Counted from the first letter of the stretch, positions 53,280 to 62,923 are shown. The stretch is 64,000 nt of DNA from Candidatus Phycosocius bacilliformis (GCF_003112735.1 NZ_BFBR01000003.1:275453-339452), one strand, 5' to 3'. The notes: generated by a model from the sequence alone, not told the origin. Made by a program: numbers and translations.

Positions 53280-55193
53280 TTAACCGACGGCGGCCTGATC
53301 AGTGTGCGAGGGTGCTTCATAATCGCCATTAAGCGCCTGATCGATGGCGGCGAACAAAACTTCTGGGCGGATCGGCTTGGCCACATGGGCATCCATGCCC
53401 GCTTCCAGGCATTCCTGCACGTGGTGGGTCATGGCATTGGCGGTCAAGGCGATAATAGGCGTATGGGGCCGCTGATTCAGCCGTTCGAGGGCGCGAATGC
53501 GCATCGTCGCTTCCGGCCCCGACATGATGGGCATTTGCACATCCATCAAGATGAGATCGAAATGATCCTGGTTCCACAGATCAACGGCGATTTGACCATT
53601 CTCGGCGAAAACCGGTTCGATTCCGACTTGTTCAAGCAGCATCTGCAAGACCAGCCGATTATGTGCGTTATCTTCTGCTGCCAGCACACGAACTTGCTGG
53701 CCGTCAGTACCATCTTGGGCGCGCGACTCTTCAAATTGACCTGCATCCGTGCGTTCAGGAGCCACACCCAGCGGCAAAGGAACTGTGAAGCGGAAAACCG
53801 AGCCTTCACCCGACCGGCTTTCAAAGTCGATCGTGCCTCCCATCAGGCTGACGAGCTGCCGGCAAATGGCCAAGCCTAGGCCGGTGCCGCCAAACTTGCG
53901 ATTGGTTGCTGTCTCGGCCTGGCTGAAGGGCTCAAACAGGCGACCTTGGACGTCCGGTTCAATGCCGATCCCGCTATCGCGAACCGCAAAAGCGAGTTCG
54001 CGGTGACCAGCGCCTAAGTCGCGCGCGCTGATTGTGACCAATACGCCGCCGTCCTGGGTGAATTTCACCGCATTGGACACCAAGTTATAAAGGACTTGCT
54101 TGATGCGGGTTGGGTCGCCAAGACACCAGATGTCGGCACTCTCGTCGACATTAACGGCAAAGCTGATACCCTTTTGATGGGCGCGCAAGGTGAACATCGC
54201 CTCGGTTGAGCGGACGATTTCCATGACGGAAAAATCCAATGCCTCAATCGACAGCTTACCCGCTTCAATCTTGGCAATGTCCAGCACGTCATTGAGCAGC
54301 GCCAAAAGTGTGTCGCCGCTGTCTTGGATCACCGCCAACATACGCAATTGCCGATCATCCAGATTGGTGCGCGATAAGGCATCCGCCATACCCAAAACCC
54401 CATTCATTGGAGTTCGGATCTCATGGCTCATTTGCGCCAAAAAGGCAGATTTGGAATGGTCAGCCGCTTCTGCAGCCGTCTTGGCAGCTTCAAGGTCGCG
54501 GGTCCGTTCTTCGATCCTTGCTTCCAAAGTTGAGGCATGGACGGCCAAGGCGTCTCGGGCTTCCACCAGATCTTGGGCTTGGCCGCGGAACAAAGCCGCC
54601 ACCCTAGCCCAACACAGACCTGCCCCCACCATACAGGTCAACAGCGCCCCGAGCCCCAAACTCAAGAGCAGAAAAGCTGCGTCAATTTCAACTTTGAGGC
54701 CAGCGGCAATTTCCCGACGCGCTTTCTCAAGCTGGCGCGCTTTGCGCGTCCCGGCGATGGCATAGGACTGGGATTGCAACAGAGCGCGCGCATCAGCCTT
54801 GCGGCCAGCGGCTGCCAGCACCACAGCCGAATCTTCAATCGCGCCCATTTCCCGGGTTACGGTATAAATATTGGCAAAGGCACTCTTTTTGGTGGATTTG
54901 GGGGCCAGTTGGATGGCTTTTTCAATCAAGGCCTCACGTGGTTCGCTCAACGCAATAAAGCGCTCACGATCCTCGGGCCGCCCCATATAGGTGAAGTCAT
55001 CGGCGGCCTCGCTAACGCGTTGGTCAACCCAAGTAGCCTCACTCCATGTCCGCTCAAACTTGGCCAATCGCTCAGCTTGACTCGATAAATTGCGCACAGC
55101 GGAGAGAGCCACCACGGCACCAAACAAGGTGCCGAGGACGGATAGGACCAGCGCAGACCAAAGCCAAGAGCGGACGTGGCGGGATTGAGACAT
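53280..55193 (-). CDS. Hybrid sensor histidine kinase/response regulator
   Basis: This 637-residue membrane kinase has a first membrane segment (about residues 8-32), a periplasmic helical sensor (about 35-165), a second segment (about 172-200) and a coiled coil. The HisKA domain has the phospho-His in SHEIRTPMNG (His about 257), the ATPase has NAVKFT, DSGIGI and GGTGLGLAI. The receiver at the C terminus has the acceptor Asp in LMDVQMP (about 551). No response regulator lies beside it, so it may relay to a distant phosphotransfer protein. ATG at 55193 is preferred to GTG at 55208. Confidence 0.93.
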   Translation of the reverse strand: MSQSRHVRSWLWSALVLSVLGTLFGAVVALSAVRNLSSQAERLAKFERTWSEATWVDQRVSEAADDFTYMGRPEDRERFIALSEPREALIEKAIQLAPKSTKKSAFANIYTVTREMGAIEDSAVVLAAAGRKADARALLQSQSYAIAGTRKARQLEKARREIAAGLKVEIDAAFLLLSLGLGALLTCMVGAGLCWARVAALFRGQAQDLVEARDALAVHASTLEARIEERTRDLEAAKTAAEAADHSKSAFLAQMSHEIRTPMNGVLGMADALSRTNLDDRQLRMLAVIQDSGDTLLALLNDVLDIAKIEAGKLSIEALDFSVMEIVRSTEAMFTLRAHQKGISFAVNVDESADIWCLGDPTRIKQVLYNLVSNAVKFTQDGGVLVTISARDLGAGHRELAFAVRDSGIGIEPDVQGRLFEPFSQAETATNRKFGGTGLGLAICRQLVSLMGGTIDFESRSGEGSVFRFTVPLPLGVAPERTDAGQFEESRAQDGTDGQQVRVLAAEDNAHNRLVLQMLLEQVGIEPVFAENGQIAVDLWNQDHFDLILMDVQMPIMSGPEATMRIRALERLNQRPHTPIIALTANAMTHHVQECLEAGMDAHVAKPIRPEVLFAAIDQALNGDYEAPSHTDQAAVG

Positions 55194-55264
55194 AGGCCTT
55201 TTTGGCACAAAAGGCTCAACTTCCAGTTAATGAACCGCCACAAATCCGACTGTTACGCCTTGTC

Positions 55265-56128
55265 CTACATACGATTTCGCAACGGCAGCAGGTCAGGGAA
55301 TTGACCCGGCTCTTTCGCTGCATTGGCGCGGAAGGCCTCCGCCATATGGCTGGGGCTGAACATGCCTGCTTGCCAGGTCGCGATATAGTCCAAGCTGTCG
55401 CGGATCGAATGGTCGCGGGCATAATTGATCATCAGTTTTGACCCGGTGACCGCCAATGGAGCCTTTGAGGCAATTTCGCGGGCGGTTGCCAAGACATGGG
55501 CCACCAATTCCTCATGTGTGTCGAAAAGCTCATTGACCAAGCCAATTTCTTTAGCCTTTTGAGCCCCCAATCGGCGACCAGTATAGGCCATTTCACGCAC
55601 CCAACCCTCAGGGATCAGTTTGCACAGACGCGGGAAAGTACCAACGTCCGCCGTCATGCCGATATTGACCTCCTGGATACAGAAAAATGCATCCTTGCTT
55701 GCCCAGCGGATATCGGTTGCAGAAATGAAATCGACCGCCCCACCGATACAGCCACCCTGAATCGCAACCAATACGGGAACGCGTGCTTCATCCATGCAGG
55801 AGAAGCAATCCTGCAGATAATGGACATGGCGGCGGAAGCTCTCGCCCCGGGTTTCTCGGTCTGCGATTGAGCCTTGGGTCACGCCATCGCCTGTGGAAAA
55901 CACCGCCAGATCCATGCCTGAGCAGAAATGCTTGCCCGTTGAGGTGATGACGATGACGCGTGCACGCGCATTATCATTGATATCCTTAATGATTTTCGGA
56001 AAATCATTCCAAAAATCAGGAGTCATCGAATTGAAAGCCTCAGGCCTTTTCAGCACGATATGGGCGATATTATCGGCAATGGTGACATCAAAGCAGGTCG
56101 ACGTGGGCGCAGACGGGGCATCATACAT
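55265..56128 (-). CDS. Crotonase/enoyl-CoA hydratase family protein
   Basis: This 287-residue enzyme shows the oxyanion blocks GKHFCSGMDLAVF and IQGGCIGGAVDFISATDIRW, and the following ASKDAFFCIQEVNIGMTADV carries Glu and Asp at the usual catalytic positions of the dienoyl-CoA isomerase type. The TGRRLGAQKAKEIGLVNELF block is typical of the family. This pattern (CIQEV, then GMTADVG) fits delta(3,5)-delta(2,4)-dienoyl-CoA isomerase, a helper of unsaturated fatty acid oxidation, but that is an inference. It is monocistronic. Confidence 0.88.
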   Translation of the reverse strand: MYDAPSAPTSTCFDVTIADNIAHIVLKRPEAFNSMTPDFWNDFPKIIKDINDNARARVIVITSTGKHFCSGMDLAVFSTGDGVTQGSIADRETRGESFRRHVHYLQDCFSCMDEARVPVLVAIQGGCIGGAVDFISATDIRWASKDAFFCIQEVNIGMTADVGTFPRLCKLIPEGWVREMAYTGRRLGAQKAKEIGLVNELFDTHEELVAHVLATAREIASKAPLAVTGSKLMINYARDHSIRDSLDYIATWQAGMFSPSHMAEAFRANAAKEPGQFPDLLPLRNRM

Positions 56129-56294
56129 GGTCGCATTCCTCTTTTGCCTAAGGCGTCAGCCACGCTGTCAGGGGCTTTCGCAGTGATTTGAACAAGCCTA
56201 CAACAGGGCTTTGGGGACGTCATCATGTGCCTTTAATAGGCCCATGTTCAAGCCCATGATGACACTGAATATTCCATGCCGAGGAGGTTGCAGC

Positions 56295-57290
56295 TTGTCA
56301 AACCAGAACGGGATTCATCGCCGAGGCCTCTTGTGGGTAAGCGTAGGGGTTGGTGCCGGATTTGCCGGTCTCGCCCACGCCCAAAGTGCAGGCCAGATGT
56401 TGGAGGAATTGGCCAAAGCCGCTGCCGCTCGGCGTGCAGGCGGGCCTGCAACCTTACCCAGTTTTGATGGCGAAGAACGCCTAACAAGCTCCGGCAATGA
56501 GCGGGAAGATGGCTTGCGGGCCGCGCTGTTACAGGGGGCCGACCTGGCTGTTTCCCGTTTGGGCAAAGTCGATGGCTTCTGGGGCGACCGCCGGGTGCGC
56601 ATCCCGCTGCCTGAACCCTTGGGCAGCCTGCAACGGCGATTGGCACCACTGCGGCTCAGTGTCCCCTTGGATAATTTCCAGCTCCGTCTCAATCGTTCAG
56701 CCGAATCCATGATGCCAAAGGCCGGGGCCATTTTCGTGGATACCATCCGCGGTTTGACAATCGAGGATGTGGTGTCTTTGCTGCGCGGCGGCGACACCGC
56801 TGGCACCGACTGGCTGAAAGCCAAATCCTGGACGAGTTTGGTGGGCCTTTTGACGCCCCCCATGGCTGAGGCTGTGGAAGCATCCGGCGCGGGGCCAGCA
56901 CTTGACCGGATCGAAAGCCGCTATGGCAGCGAAATTGAACGACTGGGTGGCTGGCGGGAACTGCAAACCTATTCCAGTGCGCCCATCACCCTGCCATCCC
57001 CGCCGCCGCCGCCTGCACCTCCGGCCCCGCCTCCGCCAGTGGCAGCTAAATCAGCCCCCAAATCCAAAGCAGCCACCAAGGCGTTGCCGCCTGCACCCGC
57101 GCCAGAGCCAGCACCACCACCCCCACCGCGGGTATTGACAAGTCCCTTGAAGAACCAATTGGTCGGCTTTGCCGTAGAAAAGGCCTTGGATGGTTTGTTC
57201 ACCTATGTCGGTGAAGAAGAGCGTGCGATCCGCAAGGATCCCGCCCGGCGGGGAACCGACCTTCTCAAGCGGGTATTTGGCAATTTGTAG
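56295..57290 (+). CDS. DUF4197 domain-containing protein with proline-rich insert
   Basis: This 331-residue secreted protein starts at TTG 56295, chosen because a perfect AGGAGG sits six bases upstream and the product opens with a good signal peptide (ending LAHAQS). An in-frame ATG exists at 56259 but has no such site. The DUF4197 domain starts LRAALLQGADLAVSRLGK and ends with LDGLFTYVGEEERAIR and a DLLKRVFG tail. A stretch of about 60 residues rich in Pro, Ala and Lys (residues about 235-295) splits the domain before the last helices. Family function is unknown. Confidence 0.8.
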   Translation: MSNQNGIHRRGLLWVSVGVGAGFAGLAHAQSAGQMLEELAKAAAARRAGGPATLPSFDGEERLTSSGNEREDGLRAALLQGADLAVSRLGKVDGFWGDRRVRIPLPEPLGSLQRRLAPLRLSVPLDNFQLRLNRSAESMMPKAGAIFVDTIRGLTIEDVVSLLRGGDTAGTDWLKAKSWTSLVGLLTPPMAEAVEASGAGPALDRIESRYGSEIERLGGWRELQTYSSAPITLPSPPPPPAPPAPPPPVAAKSAPKSKAATKALPPAPAPEPAPPPPPRVLTSPLKNQLVGFAVEKALDGLFTYVGEEERAIRKDPARRGTDLLKRVFGNL

Positions 57291-57323
57291 GTCGCCTGCC
57301 GACCAGTGTGAAAGCAAAATCAC

Positions 57324-58223
57324 GTGACGGATCTTATTGAGACGCGCCTGCGGCAATCTGTGAGCGGCGGCACGATGGCAGGACTTGTGTGGGCCAGGGA
57401 GGATCAGGCCGGGGCAGCACCAGCATTGATCTTTTTTCATGCCAATGGATTTTGCGTCTCAACCTATCGATCACTGCTCAAGCCGGTCGCGGCGGCTTTG
57501 AATGCACCAGTTGCCGCCTTTGACTTGCGCGGACATGGCTTGACCGATCTGCCGGATAATCCAGATCATCAGGACAATTGGAACCGCTTTGCCCACGATA
57601 TTGCCGATCTTATTGGGCAAATCGCGCCTGAAGGTGCCGTGCTGGCCGGCCACTCCATGGGCGGCACCTCAGCACTTCTGGCCTCTGGACTGCGGCCAGA
57701 CTTGGTCAAGGGCTTGTGCCTGTTTGACCCGGTGTTGGCCCCGACCCCATTTTACGTCTACGCCCATATGCCGTGGGTGTTCAGATTGTGGCGCAGTCAG
57801 TTTCCCTTGGCACGGGCCGCCGGACGTCGGCGGGCGGTTTTCCCAAGCCGGGCTGCAGCGATTGAGGCCTATCGCGGGCGCGGTGCGTTCAAGACGTGGC
57901 CGGAAGCCATGCTCGCCGATTATTGTGAGGATGGTTTAACCGATATGCCGGATGGTCAGGTTCGGCTTTCCTGCGCGCCGGCTTTTGAAGCGGCCTGCTT
58001 TGCTGGCCAACGCCATAATCCGATCAAGGCACTAAAAGCGTTGCGAGTTCCGGGGCGCTTGTTGCGCGGCGCGCGTCATTCCACCACGGTAGGAACGCTT
58101 ATCCCCCTATTGACCCGCTGCGGTATCGCAGTTGAGACCATCGCAGAGACCAGCCATTTCCTGCCAATGGAACGGCCAGATGTGTGTGGACAGGCCCTGA
58201 TTGAGCTTGTCAGATCGGTTTGA
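57324..58223 (+). CDS. Alpha/beta hydrolase
   Basis: This 299-residue hydrolase has the oxyanion block FFHANGFCVS, the elbow GHSMGG (Ser about 111), and a late His in ETSHFLPMERPD. The start GTG at 57324 opens MTDLIETRLR. It resembles small-molecule esterases of the AB hydrolase 1 family, substrate unknown. It overlaps by 14 bases the convergent thioesterase gene, and it lies 33 bases after the DUF4197 gene, so a shared transcript is possible. Confidence 0.85.
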   Translation: MTDLIETRLRQSVSGGTMAGLVWAREDQAGAAPALIFFHANGFCVSTYRSLLKPVAAALNAPVAAFDLRGHGLTDLPDNPDHQDNWNRFAHDIADLIGQIAPEGAVLAGHSMGGTSALLASGLRPDLVKGLCLFDPVLAPTPFYVYAHMPWVFRLWRSQFPLARAAGRRRAVFPSRAAAIEAYRGRGAFKTWPEAMLADYCEDGLTDMPDGQVRLSCAPAFEAACFAGQRHNPIKALKALRVPGRLLRGARHSTTVGTLIPLLTRCGIAVETIAETSHFLPMERPDVCGQALIELVRSV

Positions 58224-59136
58224 TCAAGCGTGCTTCCAAGCTCGCGCGTGCTTGAGGTGGGATCGGGATGACTTTGCGCGCGACCAGGTCAAAGGTGACG
58301 GCCACCGCCTCGCAAACACAATAGACCTGCCCGGTCAGTGGGTGGGTTAGAATATGCTTGAGCGTATTGGTCTTTTCGGCCAACTCTGCGACGCCAGAAT
58401 AGACCGCCGTGAAATCGCCAACCCCGGGCCAAGCCAGATAATCTAATCGATATTCCAGCACCGCTGCGCCAGCCTTGCGTGGCTGTCCGTCCATGGCACT
58501 CAATTCGGCTGTGGCTTCTTCCCGCCACGCGGTCATCAGATTGGGCACCGCCGTCGACACCCGCCCAATCATGCCTTCAGGATAGAGGCGGTTGAAGACA
58601 TCGGCATCTTCGACCCGCACAGCCGACAAGCCAACCTGTTGAAAGCCACGGGCGATAAGATGAGCCGACTCAATCGGCTCTGGCTCGCTTTCAAACGGGA
58701 TTGAGCGCGGGCGACCATGAATTGGTACCTCTACCATCACATGTGGCACCCGCTCTAACGTGCGGACCGGCCAAGGATAAGGCTTACCAGTGCTGGCCTC
58801 AACATGGCGCAATCGGGTTAGAAAAGTCGCCCCGATCGCCCCATCAAGAGCATGAACAATCTCGCCATAGACCACCATATCGGTGTCTTCGAGCCCAACA
58901 ACGCCGCCACGAAAGAACAAGGGCGCGCCTTCGCGCGCTTCCCTCAAGAACCGGATATGCTGGCGAACTGGGATCAGTGTGGCAGTGGCTTCGGGTGCAA
59001 ACGCGCGGTCACAACCCAGCCCTGCGGCCATCAGCATCATGCCATCCAGCGAACGGCGCACCCAAAAGCGCACATTCATATGGCCCATCTCGTCGCATTC
59101 CCAGGCCTCGACACTACCCCGCCAATAATCTTGCAT
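58210..59136 (-). CDS. Acyl-CoA thioesterase with two hotdog domains
   Basis: This 308-residue protein has two tandem hotdog units. The first starts WRGSVEAWECDEMGHMNVRF, the 4-hydroxybenzoyl-CoA-type motif with Asp and HMN, the second has VLEYRLDYLAWPGVGDF. Such enzymes cleave acyl-CoA; chain specificity is unknown. ATG at 59136 is preferred to an opening at 59184 inside zur. It lies 20 bases after zur and so may be read with it, though no zinc link is known. Confidence 0.85.
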   Translation of the reverse strand: MQDYWRGSVEAWECDEMGHMNVRFWVRRSLDGMMLMAAGLGCDRAFAPEATATLIPVRQHIRFLREAREGAPLFFRGGVVGLEDTDMVVYGEIVHALDGAIGATFLTRLRHVEASTGKPYPWPVRTLERVPHVMVEVPIHGRPRSIPFESEPEPIESAHLIARGFQQVGLSAVRVEDADVFNRLYPEGMIGRVSTAVPNLMTAWREEATAELSAMDGQPRKAGAAVLEYRLDYLAWPGVGDFTAVYSGVAELAEKTNTLKHILTHPLTGQVYCVCEAVAVTFDLVARKVIPIPPQARASLEARLIKPI

Positions 59137-59156
59137 CCGCCAGTCCACTTTCCCGA

Positions 59157-59591
59157 TTAAGCAGCCAAGGCGCAGTCCTGACACTGACCACGCCCTTCAA
59201 TCACCAAACGCTGGAGTTGGAAGCCGCGTGTCAAAGCGGCAGATTCCAACATTTGGGCAACGTCATCATAGGCCACCTCCGTCGCTTTGAGGCAGGAATT
59301 GCAGACAAACAAGGCAACGGGCTGGGTATGGCCTGCGTGGTTGCAGGCTACAAAGGTCGCATCTTGTTCGATCCGATGCACCAGGCCTAATTGGCAGAGA
59401 AAGTCGAGTGCGCGATAGACGGTTGGTGGTTTGGTGGCGCGGCCATCTTCCCCCGCCTTGCTGATCAAATCATAGGCCTTCATCGGTGTGTCAGAAGCGG
59501 CAAGTATCTCCAGAACACGCCGTCGAGGTGCTGTCAGCGTCATGCCGGCGCGCTGACACAGGGCTTCAGCCTCGCGGATAAGATCATGCAT
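59157..59591 (-). CDS. zur: Fur family regulator, probably Zur
   Basis: This 144-residue metal-dependent repressor has an N-terminal winged helix (about residues 15-75; TAPRRRVLEILAA, PPTVYRALDFLCQLGLVHRI) and a C-terminal domain with the structural zinc cysteines (FVCNSCL, then CQDC at the very end). Zinc sensing rather than iron is inferred from the divergent ZnuD-like receptor with a Zur-type palindrome between. AGGAGG before ATG at 59591 decides the start over an ORF opening at 59705. Confidence 0.88.
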   Translation of the reverse strand: MHDLIREAEALCQRAGMTLTAPRRRVLEILAASDTPMKAYDLISKAGEDGRATKPPTVYRALDFLCQLGLVHRIEQDATFVACNHAGHTQPVALFVCNSCLKATEVAYDDVAQMLESAALTRGFQLQRLVIEGRGQCQDCALAA

Positions 59592-59712
59592 CGGAGCCTC
59601 CTGATGAAAACCGGCGTGTAAGTCACCATATGACCCCGCCTTCATGCCTGAGTTTGGCCAGGATGGAAAATGGGCATCACACTTGCGGCACCAGAATTCC
59701 TCCACTAATGAG

Positions 59713-59727
59713 TGTTATGAAATAACA
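59713..59727. promoter_or_regulatory. Zur box upstream of the ZnuD-like receptor
   Basis: TGTTAT and ATAACA, perfect complements, are separated by GAA (TGTTATGAAATAACA). This fits the alphaproteobacterial Zur consensus (two halves of G-T-T-A-T type). It ends 17 bases before the receptor start, so it would block that promoter when zinc is plentiful. Confidence 0.75.
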
Positions 59728-59744
59728 TAATAGGAGCCTCCCCG

Positions 59745-61715
59745 ATGTCTGCTTTGTTTGTGAGCTTGTTGAGCCTTGCTGCCCCAGAGACTGCCGGGCC
59801 AGTCAACCAGACCGCACCGGTGCAAACACCAGAGACGATTGTGGTGACAGCCACCGCCTTGGGCGATCCATCTGACGCCATCAGCCAAGGCGTGGCGGTG
59901 GTGACCCGCAGCGAAGCACTCCAAGCCTCGATCGGGGGCGGCATTGGCGAGACTTTGGCCGGCATTCCGGGCGTGCGATCGACCTTTTATGGGGTCAATG
60001 CCTCGCGCCCCATCGTGCGTGGCCTCGGTGAAGACCGCATTCGACTGGTGTTGAACGGACTGGCTGGCATTGATGCCTCCACCATTTCGCCAGATCATGC
60101 TCCGGCGATTGACGGTCTGGATGCTGAAGCCATCGAAGTGCTGAAAGGCCCCGCAGCACTGCGCTATGGCGGCAATGCCGTGGGCGGGGTGATCAATGTG
60201 GTCGATGGTCGTCTGCCGACCCGCCTACCCGAAAAACCCATCGGCGGAGAAATTTTCGTCGGTGGCTCTACGGCTGAAGACGCAGGCACCGCGGCCCTGA
60301 AAATTGTCGGCACCTCGGGTCAGACTGTTTTCCGCCTCGATGGTTTCCGCCGCGAAGGCCAAGATTACAAAGTGCCGGGCTTTGTCCAAACAGCGGCCCT
60401 GCGCGCGGTCACAGGCGATGATGCCGAAGGGACGGCGTTCAACACACGCGGGGAAATCTGGGCTCTGGGTGGGAGCATTGGCAGGATTACAGAGCGGACC
60501 AATCTCGCTTTGTCGACCCGCCGCACCAAATCCAAATATGGGATTCCCGGCGAAGAGGCTTTCATTGACCTGAGCCAGACCCGTTATGATTTTCAGGCAG
60601 GTATTCGCGACCTGGGCTGGTTCGACAGCCTGACCCTCACTCTGACCTCTGGCGACTACACCCATAGCGAAATTGAGTTTGACGGGGCTGTCGGCACCGT
60701 CTTCACAAATGAGGGTTATGAGGGCCGGCTCGAGGCCCGCCACCGCAGCATGGGCAATCTGGACGGTCTGTTTGGTGTGCAATTCGGGTCTACCGATTTT
60801 GCCGCCCAAGGCGATGAGGCCTTCATTCTGCCGGTGACAATCGAGACACTCGGGGCCTTCTGGGTTGAGCGTTACAATGCCAACAATTGGGGCGCTGAAG
60901 TGGGTGCCCGTTATGAACGCCGCGATTATTCAGGTCTGGCTGGTAATCGGGATTTTGACCTTGGCAGCTTCTCGGCGAGCGGCTTCATCAAACCAGCCGA
61001 TGGCCTGCGCCTGTCACTCAATCTCGGCTATACCGAGCGCGCGCCCACGGAAGTGGAATTGTTCGCGGATGGCCCGCATGCCGCAACCCAAGCCTATGAA
61101 ATTGGCGATGCCAATCTGAAAGTCGAAACCGCAACCAGTGCAGAGGCCGTTGGTCGCTGGCAGGTCGGTCGCGCGACCTTGGACCTGACCGTGTGGCGCA
61201 CCGGGTTTGACGGTTTCATCGCGTTTAACCCCACCGGCCAGATCGAAGACGGCCTGCCTGTGTTTGAGGTCAGCCAGAAAGACGCCACGCTGACAGGGGC
61301 TGAATTCCATGTCAGCTATTCATTGGGCGAAGCAGGTGGCTGGCGTTGGGTCGGCGAGGGTGGCATTGATACTGTGCGGGGCAGCTATGACGCAGGTGGT
61401 CCGATTGCGCGCATGCCGCCTACACTGGTGACACTCGGCCTTGAAGCAACCCGGCCCCAAATGCGCCTGCGCGCGGAAGTCCAGTCTTTGGCCGATCAGT
61501 CACGCACAGCGGCCTTTGAAACCCGCACGGAAGGCTCTACCATGGTCAATGCCCTATGGGCGTGGCGGCCGATCCAGAGTGAGGACAGAATCGAACTGAC
61601 CTTTGAAGGCCGAAATCTGACCAATGAGGACATTCGCGAGCACACCTCCTTCCTTAAGGATTATTTGCCCAAGCCAGGTCGCTCGATCCGGGTCAGCCTT
61701 AAGGGGACATTTTAA
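59745..61715 (+). CDS. znuD: ZnuD-like TonB-dependent zinc receptor
   Basis: This 656-residue outer-membrane receptor has a short signal, a plug domain and a barrel. ZnuD traits in the plug are TISPDHAPAIDGLDAEAIEV, LKGPAALRYGGNAVGGVINV and the later KYGIPGEEA. The barrel ends with PKPGRSIRVSLKGTF, with the terminal Phe of outer-membrane proteins. It would import zinc (or zinc-bearing ligands) under control of the Zur gene divergent from it, via the box at 59713. A strong terminator follows. Confidence 0.9.
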   Translation: MSALFVSLLSLAAPETAGPVNQTAPVQTPETIVVTATALGDPSDAISQGVAVVTRSEALQASIGGGIGETLAGIPGVRSTFYGVNASRPIVRGLGEDRIRLVLNGLAGIDASTISPDHAPAIDGLDAEAIEVLKGPAALRYGGNAVGGVINVVDGRLPTRLPEKPIGGEIFVGGSTAEDAGTAALKIVGTSGQTVFRLDGFRREGQDYKVPGFVQTAALRAVTGDDAEGTAFNTRGEIWALGGSIGRITERTNLALSTRRTKSKYGIPGEEAFIDLSQTRYDFQAGIRDLGWFDSLTLTLTSGDYTHSEIEFDGAVGTVFTNEGYEGRLEARHRSMGNLDGLFGVQFGSTDFAAQGDEAFILPVTIETLGAFWVERYNANNWGAEVGARYERRDYSGLAGNRDFDLGSFSASGFIKPADGLRLSLNLGYTERAPTEVELFADGPHAATQAYEIGDANLKVETATSAEAVGRWQVGRATLDLTVWRTGFDGFIAFNPTGQIEDGLPVFEVSQKDATLTGAEFHVSYSLGEAGGWRWVGEGGIDTVRGSYDAGGPIARMPPTLVTLGLEATRPQMRLRAEVQSLADQSRTAAFETRTEGSTMVNALWAWRPIQSEDRIELTFEGRNLTNEDIREHTSFLKDYLPKPGRSIRVSLKGTF

Positions 61716-61779
61716 AGCATCGTGGCGAAAACTGGCTTTCGGCTTTCGTCACAAGCGATGCGACACCAATCAACATAGG

Positions 61780-61816
61780 GCATCGTGCTGATCGGAAGAT
61801 CCGGCACGATGCTTTT
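61780..61816 (+). terminator. Rho-independent terminator of the znuD-like gene
   Basis: Perfect 9-base arms GCATCGTGC and GCACGATGC enclose 15 bases, followed by TTTT. It lies about 65 bases after the receptor stop. Confidence 0.85.
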
Positions 61817-61932
61817 GCCCCATCCCAGCCAGTCCTCTGGCACGCCACGGTCGGCTGCTGAAATGTCCGGACAAATTTTTGGTGACAAGTCGACAAAGCC
61901 CCTGTTAAGAATGTTCTAGACAAGGAGCTGTC

Positions 61933-62886
61933 ATGACCCAGATTTCTGCCCGCCACATGCTGATTGGATTTGCTGCCTGCCTCACAGCCATAGTCGGCAC
62001 GGGCCCAGCCTCTGCTGCACCAAAAAAGAAAGCGACCGCCCCGGCAGCGGTACCCGCCCCGGCCCCGCTTGACCTCAACACCCCAGAAGGCGTGTTGGCG
62101 GCAAACCGCAAAATGGGATGCGATCTGCGCGACGGGGTCGCAGTCACCTATTATTGGGCCGGCGATGCTTATTCCCGCCGTCAGGGCGAGGCCGACAAAT
62201 TATTGTTTCGGGCCGAGGGCATGAATATCCGCCAGTGTGTGACGGTCAATGACCCGGTGCGCGGGGCTGGTTATCGGCTGATCTCGCGTGAGCTGTTGAT
62301 TTATACCGATCCCAAGACCGGCAAGGTTTTGAGCAAATGGACCAATCCGTGGACCGGCGAAGTGGTCGATGTGATGCATGTCGCCAATGATCCGGTGAAC
62401 TCAACATCTTATGTTACAGGCCGCGACGGTCAGCCGATCCGCTGGACCGGCACGATTAGCGGCGATCATTGGTGGACCAACATCACGGTGCCTTTGTTCT
62501 ATTCCAACCCGCTGGCTGGCAAATATCAGGCAGAAGTGGGCGGCACCTATCACGCCACCGAAATGTTCAACTTTGCGGGTACGGTAAAGGACTTACTCGA
62601 CCCCACCAAAACAACCGCAGAGGCCAGCGTGGCATGGGTGCGGATTTCCGACTGGCTGCCTTGGATGCGCATGGGTGGCCGTGAAGGCGAAATCTACTTC
62701 AACACCAATGGCCGCAAACTCGACAGCTGGGACCAAATGCCCGCTGTGCTGAAAGATGAGATTGCCAAGAATTACCCTGCTTGGACATCGCCGCCGCCTC
62801 TGGATGATGCGCGACCCAATGAAACCTCGTGGTCCTATTTCCTCGATGTGAAGGAAGGTCGCAAAACCCTACCCAAGCGCGATTAA
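61933..62886 (+). CDS. DUF1838 domain-containing secreted protein
   Basis: This 317-residue protein has a signal peptide (residues 1-28, ending PASAA), a 15-residue Ala/Pro linker and a DUF1838 domain: NRKMGCDLRDGVAVTYYW near residue 58, TNPWTGEVVDVMHVANDP and SWSYFLDVKEGR at the end. DUF1838 proteins are lipid- or steroid-pathway neighbours in some genomes, but no function is established. An AAGGAG lies before the ATG. A terminator with a repeated tail follows. Confidence 0.82.
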   Translation: MTQISARHMLIGFAACLTAIVGTGPASAAPKKKATAPAAVPAPAPLDLNTPEGVLAANRKMGCDLRDGVAVTYYWAGDAYSRRQGEADKLLFRAEGMNIRQCVTVNDPVRGAGYRLISRELLIYTDPKTGKVLSKWTNPWTGEVVDVMHVANDPVNSTSYVTGRDGQPIRWTGTISGDHWWTNITVPLFYSNPLAGKYQAEVGGTYHATEMFNFAGTVKDLLDPTKTTAEASVAWVRISDWLPWMRMGGREGEIYFNTNGRKLDSWDQMPAVLKDEIAKNYPAWTSPPPLDDARPNETSWSYFLDVKEGRKTLPKRD

Positions 62887-62895
62887 GCCATGTTA

Positions 62896-62923
62896 GGGCT
62901 CAGACTTAGGTCTGGGCCCTTTT
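62896..62923 (+). terminator. Terminator after the DUF1838 gene
   Basis: The arms GGGCTCAGAC and GTCTGGGCCC (one G-U pair) enclose a 4-base loop TTAG, followed by TTTT. It starts 10 bases after the stop codon. Confidence 0.75.
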
